A DNA stretch of 64,000 nt from Dermatophagoides farinae (lineage: Eukaryota; Arthropoda; Arachnida; Sarcoptiformes; Pyroglyphidae): the NCBI RefSeq assembly GCF_024713945.1, contig NC_134680.1, positions 4,736,001 through 4,800,000 on the forward strand, read 5' to 3'. Shown here piece after piece: positions 14,811-27,700 of this stretch (position 1 is the first letter of the stretch; every line of letters begins with the position of its first letter). A program made the position numbers and the translations under genes. The notes beneath the pieces were generated by a model. The model was given only the letters and a program-made list of their open reading frames with translations. It did no database searches and was not told the DNA's origin.

Positions 14811-17800
14811 GATATATAATAAACAACAGCGACTAACAACAAATTTATCTAGATTTAGTTTCATTTTTGGAAACTAAAAAAAAAAATCGAGTTTTATGAA
14901 TGTATTGCAAGGGACCGGATTTTATTTTCTTTTTTTTCGTCTAGAAAAAATTTCAAAATTTTCAATCGAACAAAAAAAACAACAATCACTTTACTGGATA
15001 GATTCTGTTGTCCTTCGGGCATTATCATCATGAAAAATTAAAACGATGGACATTCTGATGGCAATATAATAAAGGTAATTTGACAATGTTTTATATGTTC
15101 TGCTATACGAAATTGTTGTGATCCTGGATAAGTCAATCAAATTTTTTTTTTTAGTCATAAAATAAAGAAAGACAAACTTTGCCTGGTTAATTTAATTATT
15201 ATTTTTATTTTTTTTTCTTGTATGAAAAATTCATCATTCAAAAATGACGAAAACAATGTCTTTAAATGTCGCACATTTTATTTTTCACTATACAAATACA
15301 AAAGACAAAAAAAAAACGGGTAAACAAAAGCGATACGATCAGAGATAGAGAGAGAGAGAGAGAGAGAAAAAAAAAGATCAAACTACTGCCACCACCGAGT
15401 GATGATGTTGTGCATGACATCAATCGAATTTTCCTTTTTTTTTCTTCTAAATTATATTAAAAAAAAAAATTCAAACAAAAACTTCATTTTGTGGTGATGA
15501 TGTAATCAATGTTGTCGTTTTTTCCGCTTTTTCAGCTAAAAGTTCTGAAACTAAAGACAACAAAAAAAGTTTTCAATAAAATGCCAAAAAAAAATGATAA
15601 ATATTTTGATGATGAAACAAATCAACTGAAATGAAATGAAATTCATCGAACCAAAAACAACAACAACAGCAGCAGCATCAGCAGCAGCAAAAGAAAATTT
15701 CAGATAATCAAAAAGATTCCATCACTGTAACTCTATAGAACATTATTCATTCATTCATCTGTGCGTCTGTGTGTGTTTAATTCTTGATTCTTGAAAAAAA
15801 ACTCGATTCCATTGTGTGCAAGTGTAAGAATTGGGCAAAAAAAAGAAAATTGAAAAATTCAATATTAAAAAAAAAAAATTTTTTGACCTTTTGAATTCAA
15901 TTTTTAAGGTATTTTTCATTGTGGTAAAAAAAAAAAATAAAATCGATTCCGACTTGTAATTAAATTCAATTTTTTTGTTTTTTTTTACAACCGGATGAAT
16001 GAAATGTATATTATTTACCACTATCATCATCATCATCATCAACATTATGATGATCAACATGATAATGTTGTCATCATCATCTACAAACATTGACAAACTT
16101 CTTACTTGAATTGATGATGGTGAAAAAGAAAAGTTCAATCAAACACACACACACACACAGGAAATCAGAAAAAAAATGTCACACATGTCTATAATTCACT
16201 TTGACAAACCCGTCGATAATATTTATTATTTATACATCACAACACATCGGACAAGGAGGTGTGTGTGTGTGTGTGTCTAAAATGGATATTATTGATTCAT
16301 TCATTTTTCGTTGTTTATAATTTTATCATCACATTTGTGAATTTTTTTTCCGCCTTCTTTCTTTAGTTTTTTTTTCTTTTTCATATCCATCTCTCTCTAT
16401 CTTACACACTAGAATAATCGAATATTTTTGGGTGTCAAATTGATGCCAATCACAGTGCCACACAGACACACACGATATGAAATGATATCCGAAAATTGTT
16501 GGGCTTGTTGGGTAAAATGAATGAAACGAATGCCAAATAAAAAAAAAAGAAAATTGTCAAAAAAAAAAAAAAAATGTCAACCGGGTATTTGAACCAAAGG
16601 GAAGAAAAAAAAATATGATGACAGTAAGATGATGATGATGATGATGACAAGAATCAGGAAGAAAAAAAAATCGAAGATTCTTTCGTTTTTTTTTTTACTT
16701 TCGGCGAACAATTCAATTTAATATCACACATCACAAAATGTGATGATAGTAGCAGCGACATCAGTATTAGTAGTAGTAGTTATAGTGGTGGTGGTGGTGG
16801 TGGTGTTGGTGTGGTTGTGAATTGAAGCATATAAAGAATTGAAATGTAATGAAAAATTTTCAATTCTAAAACCAAACGAGAAAGAGAGAGAGAGAGAGAG
16901 AAAAAAAAAATTAAAAACGACTTTCAATCTTTTCACTAGTCTGTCATCATTGATATAAAAATTCAAGAAATAGAATTTTCATTTCTGTTGAAAATATCCG
17001 GACACCAGAATCAATCTAGTGTTTGGTGGTAGGCGTTACCGGATCGAACGATGACTTGACTTGACTTGACTTTGTCACACACACACACACAACATTAAAA
17101 CGTCAATATGATCATGGATCAGGGATCATCAAAGTTTGTTTTTATCCTCGAAAAATCGATTTTTTTTTCTTCTCTTTCACTTTTCAACAAACAAAATTCA
17201 ACAACAACAACAACAAAAATAAAGATTTATATATTTGACCGGCCGGATTCGTATACGCGTCCGGGTCGATTTTTTTTGGCACAAATATATTTTTTTTCTT
17301 ATTTCACGATGACGATGATAATAAACAATGAAGACAAATGTCCGAAATGGTTCCAAACATGAACCAAACGTTCATTTGAATTGCATTAAACAAACATTTG
17401 TACAACAACAACAGTTTGAGTTTTCAAAATACAAGTGGAATTTTTTTTTATTTTATTTTTTTTTTTTTTGACCACACAACCAATTGACCACAACCAGAGG
17501 CCCAAATACAGGGCAAAAAAGTAGATAAATAAAAATTTAAATTAACCATTTTTTTTGGCCGTTTTGCCGAAAAGTATTTTTAAATAAAATGAAAAAAAAA
17601 ATTAAATTTCCCTTGAAATTTAATACCGAATTATAAATAAACGGTGACTCCTATACGATTACTATACGACCATTCTATGACTTGGAAAAAAAACCAGTAA
17701 AATTGGAACGAAAAACACGAAAAGAAAAAAAAATTCTGTTCAGAATTAATTTGAATTTATTTCGAAATGCAAACAACGAATAAAAAAAAAAAATAAAAAC

Positions 17801-18488
17801 TTTAAAACCAAATCCAACACAAACCCAACGGGAGATCAAGAAGAATAACAAAAAAAAAAAAGAATTTTTAAATTTCTAAATTCCATAAAAAAAATTCAAC
17901 AAATTTTTTTTCAACTTTTTAAAACAACAACAACAACAAAAAACTACGACTACAAAATATATCTCATATCACATCATACACCGACAACAACAACAACAAC
18001 AACAACAACACATAGTTGAAAATTTTCATTAAAAATGTAAATGTTTTGTTTCTATTTTTCCATCATCATTTGAATATAAAATGAAATGGAAATGGAATCA
18101 TCATCATCATCATCATCATCATCATAGACATGGAATTGTTTGTTACATAATAATAAAATTACATGCAAAACAAACAAACACACACACATACACACAAAAA
18201 AACGTACACCTTTAGATTCAAGGTTTATCTTCTTATTCTGTATCATAGTGGCAGTTGCAGTTTTTTTTTAAAACCAATGATGACGTTCATTGAATGATGA
18301 TGAGAATGAGAGGAAAAAAAACATTCCAACGGAATTGGAATACATGATTCTATGAAAAAATAAAAAAAAAACCAGCCAACCAGTTAGCCACCTTAGAGTT
18401 TAGAGCTTTTTTTCTTTTTTGTTTTCTTGTTGTTAAAAAGATTCTTACAAAAAAAAAATTTGTTACATTTTCATCAGTCGGTCGTTCG

Positions 18489-18515
18489 GTGTGTGTGTGT
18501 GTGTGTGTGTGTGTG
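18489..18515. repeat. (GT)n microsatellite
   Basis: A pure GT run of about 27 bases. Confidence 0.95.
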
Positions 18516-19451
18516 ATGAATATATTTGAATCTATTACACTCATACAAACATTGTCCATGTTGCATAATATCTTTCATCTTGATATCACATTGCATCTTC
18601 ATTTCAGTGTTGCTTTTGTTGTTTATGTTTTTTTCTTTCTTGTTTCTTTGTTGTTTTTTTTTAATTCTAAATTCTATTTATTGTATGTGATGAGTACTAT
18701 CCATAGAATAGAATGTGGAATCAAATTTTGAATTGAATCGAATTGTGAATGCAAAAACAACAGCCAAACAAAACAAAAAATACTTGAATTATGTAGATTT
18801 GACACATATATAAATATATTTATCCCACATTCATTCACATTCATCAGAATTTTATTCATAATGATAACAAATATATGCGTTAATAATAAAGGTGAAAGCA
18901 GAATATTCTTATATGGCTTTTCATATATTTAGAATTCATTTCTATTTTCATCATTTATTCATTGATGAAAAAAAAATATGTAAGTGTGAACGAGAGAAAA
19001 AAAGAAAAGAAAATGAATTATGAAAAAAAATGCAATGAATGAACAAATGATAATAACACTGTGATGATGATGATGATGATGATGATGGAATCAACAACAA
19101 CAACAACAACAACAAAAAAATGACAAAAAAAAGCAAAGCAAAATAAATGAAATTAATATGGTGATGCTTTGAACGATAATAAAGTGTATGTATAACAGCA
19201 GCCTATGGACAAATATTTGATTTGGCATTATTATTATGGTTATAGAATATTTTTTTTTCTTTCTTTCCGTTGACCCTATTCATATCATCATCATTGAGAA
19301 TATTTTTTTTTTGTTTCATTTCTTATTATAGTGGAAAAATTGGAACAAACGAATAAATTCTAAGATCATCATCAATATTATGAATAGGATGGAAATGGAC
19401 AAAAAAAAATGATCCGTTGATTTTTTTTTCTTCTTTTTTTCCACAACATAG

Positions 19452-19478
19452 TCATCATCATCATCATCATCATCATCA
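19452..19478. repeat. (CAT)n microsatellite
   Basis: A tandem TCA/CAT trinucleotide run of about nine units. It is typical of the many ATG/CAT repeats in the window. Confidence 0.94.
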
Positions 19479-19604
19479 GAATCTAAAGCTTTGGACTATT
19501 GAAAAGATTCTGTTTTTCTTCTGGACTTGAGACTGTTTAGTCTTTTTTTTCTGTTTGTTTTTTTGTTTGTCTGTCTGTCTGTTTGTCGGGATTTATATAT
19601 TTGT

Positions 19605-19628
19605 TTGTGTGTGTGTGTGTGTGTGTGT
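19605..19628. repeat. (GT)n microsatellite
   Basis: A pure GT run of about 24 bases, preceded by a CTGT tetranucleotide stretch. Confidence 0.94.
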
Positions 19629-20281
19629 AATACTCGATAACCGCCGTCTATCTGGCAAAAATGAAGAAATTCACAGCGAAAAAAATCTGGAAAAAAAACA
19701 GGAAAAATTATAAATTCATAGCAAATTGTTGAAATTGAAAAAAAATTAATGGATCAATCTACTACTACTACTACTACCATTATAAAGATAAAAAGAATGG
19801 ATGGAATTGAAGATGAAAATATAAAACTATTTATTAAGCGTACGTTTTTTTTTCTATTTTGTTTGGTAAGAATGGAAAAAAATTCTAATTTTAAATTCAT
19901 GCCCATCACACACACAGACATAAACATAAAACGTGGTCGTAAAATATTCAAAACCAAAGAATTTTTTTTTTTTTTTTTTTTGGTGTGAAAATTGCCTTTA
20001 TTCAATGTGACGTATTTGAAAACACCACCAACACCACCACCACCACCGCCAACAACAACAACAACAACGACAACGAAAATTGAAACCACTGTTTGTATTG
20101 AAAATCAATCCATGGATCAATCGATTGATCGATTTTGAATCTTTGGTGTTGTTGTTGTTGTTGTTGAAGTGAATACTTTTTTTATATATTCATAATATAA
20201 AATGTGAGATCCATTAAAAATGAATGGTGAAAATGAGATTTTGAAAATTCTTTGGAAATTCAAAATTCTCATTCATTCTAA

Positions 20282-20302
20282 TTCGTTCGTTCGTTCGTTC
20301 GT
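20282..20302. repeat. (TTCG)n tetranucleotide repeat
   Basis: Five TTCG units in tandem. It is a CpG-containing array in otherwise CpG-poor sequence. Confidence 0.93.
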
Positions 20303-23300
20303 TAGTTTTTGCTCTCATATACATGTCATCGTCATCATTTAAAATGTACGTACTAAACACTACGCACACTACCAAGCAATTTTATTGGCCAGTTGTTTTT
20401 ACACATTGAATCTAGTTTTTTTTCTTTCTTTCTCTTTCCTCTGAATTATGTAATAACATTTTATATGTGAATAAAAAAAAAAAAATGTCGGACATTTGAA
20501 CAATAAACAGCAAAATAACAATCCAATGAAAAGAACCGGAACCGTGTCCGAAAGCCGGAAACACTTTGTCTACATTTTAACTGGTTCGGTTATATGGAAA
20601 TCCAGAAGCCAAATGAATCATCATCATCATCATTAACAGAATGAAATGATGGTGAACTAAATCATTATGATGACATAATCATTTTTAGATTGAATTTTTG
20701 TGCAATGAAAAAAAAAGAAAAGAAAATCTAAATTTCATTAAAAAAAAATAAGCAGAAAACAAAATAATTAAATTTCAAGATGGTGTCATTAATTTTAGCG
20801 GTTTTCTTATTTCAATATGAATCCAAACTAAGTGCTTAATTTTGCCGTTGTCAAGAATTTGATGGTCATACACACACACGCACGTGATTCTCGTTTCGAA
20901 ATTAGAAAACAGCAACAAAACAAAATGACCGGAACGAATTTAATTTTTTTTTTGGTTCCATTTTTCAAAATGGATGGTTGAATACCGAGAACATATTGAT
21001 GACGACCAGTATATATAATGGATCATTTTTAAATGGGAAACAAACAACTGAACAAATGTTTCAAACACTAACCCACCAACAATAACAGGCAAAAAGCAAA
21101 ACGATAATCCATAAAAGCAACAACAACAACAAAAAACCAGAAGAAAAATGACAACAAAATGACAATCATCATCATCAAAACTATTAAAAGAAAAAGTTTT
21201 TTTTTGAATCATAACCAAAAAATCGACAACAACAACAACAACGACGATAAAAAAAACTTGAACAATAAGAATTAATGACTTAAAAAAAAGTCAATTAAAG
21301 ATAAAATGATGTTGATGATCATGGAATATATACCAATCGTCGTGGTATGTGAAGGAACAATCGAAATAGGAAACAAATGAAATTTTTTTTTTGTATCTCA
21401 TTTCTCTGATGATGATGATGATGATTGTGACTGTTGATGACAACGCTGAATTCAGCGATTCTGTGTTGTCATTATCATCATTTTAGATTTTTTAGGATCA
21501 AAATGAGAATTGTAAAACAAAAACAAAACAAAAAAAATGAAAAACTTTTTCATTTGAAAACATTTCCAAAACAAAATTATTTATTTTTTTTTATTTCGTA
21601 AAAGAATCGGGAATAAAAATTCATTGAAAACATTTATCGCCATTTTTTTTTATTACACACCACACATTTCATATTCAGATATTTTCGTTGCCAATAATAA
21701 TGGGAAAAAAAACAACAAATTTTTTTCATTGAAATAAAATTGAACCAAAAAAAAAGAAGAAAAATTCTTCATCATCAATCGTTTGTTGTTTGGTGTTTGG
21801 AACAATGATGATGATGATGATGATGATGACATCAACCATTCCCCGAACCGTCCTGTTATTCATCAAGTTCATCCACCAACACCCACCACCCACATTTTTA
21901 ATAATAATAATTCTATATATGGCCATCCTATCATCATCATCATCATCATTAAGGATAATGGAATCTATTTTTTGCAAACAAAAAAAAGCTTTCATCCCCC
22001 CCTTCATCACAACCATAGTGATGATGAAAAAGAAAACAACAAATAAAAATAAATAAACATAACGAATAAAGAATCTAAAAGTGAATAAAAATGTGTAAAA
22101 AGAATGAAAAAAAAAATTATTATTGATCATCAACATTATCATCCATAATTAATATATATTTACAAAGAGACACACACACACACAAACAAACTACCACCCC
22201 CACATACACACATATGACATATGGCTATAATAATGGTGACAATATAATGATAATGGGGTTAATCACACACACACACATATATGGATCGTTGAATCTTTTG
22301 TGATATTTGTGAATGTTGGTGGTGGAACGTTTTTGTTGATAAATAAAAAATTGTTGTTGTTGTTGTTTGTTGTTGTTGTAATCAAATTGAATCAATATGA
22401 TTGATTTCATTCATGATCATGTGGATTCATCATCATATCGACCAAACAATAGACACAAGCCGGGTATTGTAAATGTTATGATGATGAACTCTGACATCAT
22501 AAGATAAGGCAATGTTTTTTTTTGTTGTTGTTTCGCCTACTCTGGTGAATTTGAACAAAACATTAGCAACACAGTAACCAATGATGATGGGTTTTTGGCC
22601 GGAAATTTCCAGTAGACAACAAAATGATTACCGATTTTCATACCAGCCTACACACACACACAGTAATGAACACCTCGCAAGTTGAAGAAAACAAGAATTC
22701 AAAACAACCGGAACAAGTTCATTTCAGTCTTTGGATTGTTTGTTGAAATCTGAAATGAAATTATCTCACTAGTTTATTAGTTCACTTTTGATTGCTACAA
22801 ACCGAAAATATATAGACAAGCGCCTTGAACAAATGTTTCAAATTCATTTATAAATGGCAAAAAAAATGGAAAATTCTCGAATCACAAATAAAAATGGCAA
22901 GAACAAAAGAGAATTCCTTTTTCAACGTCATATTTTTCTTACTTATATAGAAAAATCGAAAAAATCCCCAAGAATCAAATATACCGACAAAAGAATTCCC
23001 GGATTTTCAGATTCAATTTGAGCCCAACATCAATAATAATAATAATAGAATTCAAATAAATGAATGAAACAAAACAAAACAAAAAAGAATAAATGCATTG
23101 ATCAAATCGGATTGTTTTGTATCAGATCAGATTCAAAAGAAATGGATTGGTTTTTTTCTGGATAGCAATAATGGCGACTTTTTTTCTGGAACAACAATAA
23201 TGATAAATCTCATTAACATACCCATAACTCAGTATTCTCAATGGTGAATCGTCGTCGTTGTTGTTGTTGTTGTTGTTATTTTTGTCGGATGTCAATAATC

Positions 23301-23499
23301 TCTTTCGGCATTTCTTTAACCACACACACACACCATAAATATAGTGTTGAATAAATTCACTGATCCCAAATTTTTTTTTTGCTGATGTTTCATAATTTTT
23401 TCTTTTTTGCTATTCTTCATTGTTTACAAAAAAAAAATCATCCTTTTGATGGTGATGATTGAATGTCGAACAAAAAGAAAATTGGATAAATTAAATCTC

Positions 23500-23557
23500 G
23501 TGCCATCTATTGTTGTAAATTAAAAACAATTTAATTCATTTATTCATTAGATGGCAC
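23500..23557. promoter_or_regulatory. Inverted repeat upstream of RTRAF (candidate promoter element)
   Basis: Two perfect 10-bp arms, GTGCCATCTA and TAGATGGCAC, are separated by 38 bases and end about 110 bases before the RTRAF start codon. Each arm contains the GCCAT core bound by YY1/Pleiohomeotic-type factors. The position suggests promoter or 5' UTR function. That is an inference; a hairpin in the transcript is the other reading. Confidence 0.4.
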
Positions 23558-23669
23558 CATTTTCGACTACTACTCCAACATTGTTGTGTTGTATGCACAT
23601 TGTTCGGATCTCGAATAATATATTTTTTGGTTTATTATCATCAGATATTATCATCACTAAACGAAAATA

Positions 23670-24508
23670 ATGTTTGAACGAAAATTGTTGTCATTACAAT
23701 ATGAAAGACCATCGGTCAATGTGGATGGTAAGCCTTCTTAATCATTTCCTTTTTTTGTTTAATCCGTTTGTTTTTTTTCTGTTTTCTTTCAGATGAATCT
23801 GAATTCCAAAACATTGTATATTGGATTGAAAGTATGAAGATTCGTTTCTATCCACCGAATGATCGTAGTTGTTTGTTAGCCGGTTCAAAAAATTGGAATG
23901 AATCATATAATAAATATTTAAGTGAAATCAATTATCAAGGACCACGTGATGATCGAAAAATTGCTTTAGATTTCCTACTAAATCTTGCATTACGTTACGA
24001 AATGGAAGATATTCGTACACAGATGCAAATGTCGGCTGAAGATGTTTCCGATCTGATTAATCTGGATCTTCAGGGTTCTGGTAGTGTTGATTTCGGTAAC
24101 GTGGACATTAGTTCACTAGAATTTATTGAAGAATTACGATCATTATCACAGTTATTGAATGTACCATTCTATGATGAAGAACCATTGGTTACATTACGTG
24201 CTATCGCTATATTATTATGTAAATTACGAAAATCATCAAGAAATCAAAATAACCAAAATGAACAAACCAATAATAGTAATAAGAAACAAAAAATGGTGGC
24301 TACAGTTGATGAAAATATTTTAAATAGAAAATTTGCCAGAAAATCAGAATATGATTCGATCATTAATCGTTGTGCTAATGTCATCCGTTTGCTTTACATC
24401 AAAGATGTACGTGAATTACAAACCGAAATTAACAATGCAATCGTACAGGTTCAATCGGTTACGGCAAATCCAAAAACGGATTCATCACTTGGTAAGGTGG
24501 GCAAATGA
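23670..24508 (+). CDS. RTRAF: RNA transcription, translation and transport factor (RTRAF / CLE / C14orf166 orthologue)
   Basis: The gene has two exons: 23670-23727 and 23793-24508. They are joined across a 65-base intron with a GTAAG donor and a TTTCAG acceptor. The product is about 257 residues (human 244). The start was chosen because the small first exon gives the family N-terminus MFERKLLSLQY, and the splice restores the DDESEF segment matching the human DETEF region. The C-terminus, with ELQTEINNAIV, NPKTD and LGKVGK, is nearly identical to the family. An Asn/Gln/Lys-rich loop around residues 160-180 is lineage-specific. In animals RTRAF belongs to the tRNA-splicing ligase complex (RTCB, DDX1, FAM98, ashwin), binds RNA polymerase II and the cap, and shuttles between nucleus and cytoplasm. 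No metal-binding or catalytic motif is expected or seen. It is convergent with nidogen, whose stop lies 238 bases away. Confidence 0.93.
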
Positions 24509-24575
24509 TTGATTAAATCAAAGAAAAAGTTGCACAGAATTTGCATTTACATAAACTTTTTAAAAAAATTAAAAA

Positions 24576-24581
24576 TTTATT
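24576..24581 (-). terminator. Candidate poly(A) signal of nidogen
   Basis: Minus-strand AATAAA about 165 bases beyond the nidogen stop codon. It lies inside the likely 3' UTR of the convergent RTRAF gene. Confidence 0.5.
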
Positions 24582-24684
24582 GGTCATTAAAAAATCAATG
24601 TATGATTGTAAAAAAAAAAATATTCTTTTCATTTTGTTCGAATGTTTTGTTGAATTTTGTTTGTTTATATGATTGAAAATTTCG

Positions 24685-24690
24685 AATAAA
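24685..24690 (+). terminator. Candidate poly(A) signal of RTRAF
   Basis: Plus-strand AATAAA about 175 bases after the RTRAF stop. It lies past the nidogen poly(A) candidate, so the two 3' ends would overlap. A weaker ATTAAA variant lies nearer the stop. Confidence 0.5.
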
Positions 24691-24746
24691 ATGTTTGATG
24701 ATGTGAAAGTATTGATTGATTGATTGATTGATGTTGTGTTGGAAAA

Positions 24747-27700
24747 TTAAATTTCATTACAAATATCATCCTCATGATAGGCATTATCCGGACAAACACA
24801 TGATCGTCCATGATCATTGGGTAAACAAAGATGTTTACAACCACCATTACGAACGGCACATGCATTCGATATACGTGGACAATGTTGTGGAACGACAACC
24901 AATCCATACAATGAACCATAACCACCTAATGGTATATCTAATGTTCGTGCTACGCCACCATTTCGATTAATTTCATGAATTGTTTTCGTTTTCCAATCAG
25001 TCCAATAGATATTCTGATGTGAAACAGTTAAATCAAATGGATAGCTTGCCTGTGCATATACGACACGACGAATTAAACTCATCAAATGGATACATTCAAT
25101 ACGTTCAAGACCAGCATCTGTCCAACATAATTCATCACGATCATAATCGATGGCTAAATTATTTGGTAATTTCAATTCTGTATTGATCAAAAGATTACGA
25201 TGTTTACCATCCAGATCGGAATATTCAATTTTAGGTGTTTCACGATTCCAATCAGTCCAATAAAGTTTAGCCGTTCCAGGATGTGCAACAATACCACGAG
25301 GATTATGAAGATCTGTATCGATTAATGTTTTCTGTAATGTACCTTCAAGATTGGCAACTTCAATCGATCTTTTAAATGAATCCGTCCAATAGATATTACG
25401 ACTAACCCAATCGATGGCTATACCTTCTGGTGCAGTTGTATAACCTTCGAGGATAATTTCAGCTGATGATCCATTATTAGTTGCTTTATAAAGATTTCCT
25501 TTAACCAGATCACTCCAATAAATGAAACCAGTTAGACAATCAATATCTATGGCAACAATTGTTTGATCTGAACGTATATACAATGGTGATCCACGTGTTT
25601 GTTCATTTGATTCAAGTGGCATACGTAATACGCTCATTCCTTGCGCAAACAGGATATAATCACCTTCGATATTCGGCACGGGTGCACATTGATAACCATC
25701 ACCAATAAAACCATAATGACAATGGCAACTAAAATCTCTGCTATGATCATTATAAAGACATTCAGCATTTCGATCACAAATAAAACGATCATCACGACAT
25801 GAACGAAGTGGACGACATGAATAACCATCACCAACAAAACCGGCTAAACAATGGCAACGATATGATTGTTCCACCGTATCGAATATACATTCAGCTTTCA
25901 CGTCACAAGTATTCAATTGATTACATGAGATATGTTTCTTACATTGTTTTCCATCGCCAATAAATCCAGCATTACATTTACAATAATATCTTAATGTTAG
26001 TGGATCAATAACACAAGTGGCATTACGATCACAATCATTGATCACACTACAATCAACATTTTCATCCACCATACAACGAATACCATCACCATAGAATCCT
26101 AACTTACATTGACATTCATGTTTCATGGTTATATCGTTGAATAAACATTGTGCATTTGGATCACAATTATTATCATTTGGATGGCAAATATTACTTGGAT
26201 TGCATTGTACACCATTACCAACGAAACCGGAACGGCAACGACAAACATTCGTACCCATCAATGAATCATAAACACAATCAGCATTAGGTGAACATCCTTC
26301 CATACCAATACATGGACTTACGAACGATGAATTGACACATTTATATCCATCACCAGTGAAACCAGGTTTGCATTGACATTGATATGTTTTCGTTTCCATA
26401 TCCAATGTACAGAATGCATTACGATGACAATTATTCAACATATTACAATCATCGGAATTGATTTCGGCAATACATGTATAACCATCACCAACGTAACCTT
26501 CATTACATGAACAATAATAATTATAATTACTTTGTTCATCCGATATACATTCAGCATTGATGCCGCAATTATTTAGCTTTTCACAAGATTCTGATTCTTC
26601 TGTACAGTAAATCCCATCACCACGATAGCCAGCTTTACAGATACACATATGACGGCCAAGCATTCTATTGGCTTTACATTCAGCATTCATATCGCAAATA
26701 TTCAATGTACGACAATCTTCGATATCATTGCGTAATGGCTCACAATTAAGACCATCGCCGTAATAACCATCTTTACATATACATCTTGGTCCAAGATTTT
26801 TCGTTGGTAAACATTCTGAATTTGGACCACATTGAATATTATCACATTCATTTTCGATAGGATATTCATATGGACGACAGCTGAAACCATCACCAACATA
26901 GCCATCAAGACATTGACAACGGAAACTTCCCAATTCATTCATGCACATTGCGTTTAGATCACAAACACGGGTTCGAGTACGACATTCATCGATATCTAAA
27001 CAACAATATTGGAAATCAATCAAAATCATCATTGAAAAACAAAATAAAACACTTACCAACACATGATGGTCTTTTATTATCGATCAATTCATTTTCCTGA
27101 TAAATCTGTTCGAAACCACGATTACAAATGCAACGATAATCATTACCTTCAACAATACATGTACTATATTGGCCACATTGTATTGATGAACATGGATTCT
27201 GATCAGATAATTGAGATATTCGTGATTCATAGAATGCATAACGAGTGGCCTGATTTTCCTGATCATATTCAATATGATTACGTATAATATTCAATCGACT
27301 TGTCTGTTGTTGTTGTTGCTGTTGATCATTGTTGTTTTGTGGTTCATTAACACATTCATCAAACGTTATGGTTTGATCGATTGTCATTGGCATATCCAAT
27401 GTATTTGGTCCATAATTAAACGATACGGTCATACGTGATTTAAGTACACCACGTGAAACTTTAGTAAATTCTAGCTGATAATCATCCATATGTAATGATG
27501 TACCACCGGGTATCGTAGGTAATGTACCACGAACATCAACTTTAATACCAAGTACATTGAATACATCCAATCCAAGATATTGTTCACGAATGATTGCATG
27601 ATGTCCAGTTTGTTGAAATACAAGATCCACACTGCGATTGAATATACCGCCCGTTAACTGCATAACCATTTGGTGAATTATCCGTACGTACAGCGAATAA

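Larger units (their letters stand above)
9401..16000. other. Gene-free AT-rich region, second part
   Basis: No supportable coding exon. The 10-11.7 kb part has almost no open frame at all. Notable items are a perfect 10-bp-arm inverted repeat at 10640-10663, a cluster of three ATCGAT words at 13645-13666, an A-run/T-run junction at 14619-14640 and a tandem pentanucleotide block at 14773-14792. The remainder is poly-A/T, CA repeats and CAA/ATG trinucleotide tracts. Confidence 0.7.
16001..23669. other. Gene-free AT-rich region, third part
   Basis: No supportable coding exon up to the RTRAF start codon. It contains GT runs (18489-18515, 19605-19628), a CAT run (19452-19478), a TTCG tetranucleotide array (20282-20302), a 16-bp palindrome (20115-20130) and an inverted repeat close upstream of RTRAF (23500-23557). 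The last 150-200 bases must include the RTRAF promoter and 5' UTR; the exact transcription start cannot be read from sequence. Confidence 0.7.

Noticed and set aside
21783-22142. Overlapping Met/Asp/Ile-rich frames around 21.8-22.1 kb
   Set aside because: All derive from ATG/CAT trinucleotide repeats read in different frames, and no family is recognised.
24665-24970. Met/His/Val-rich frames opposite the nidogen 3' exon
   Set aside because: They are shadows of the nidogen exon and its 3' flank in other frames.
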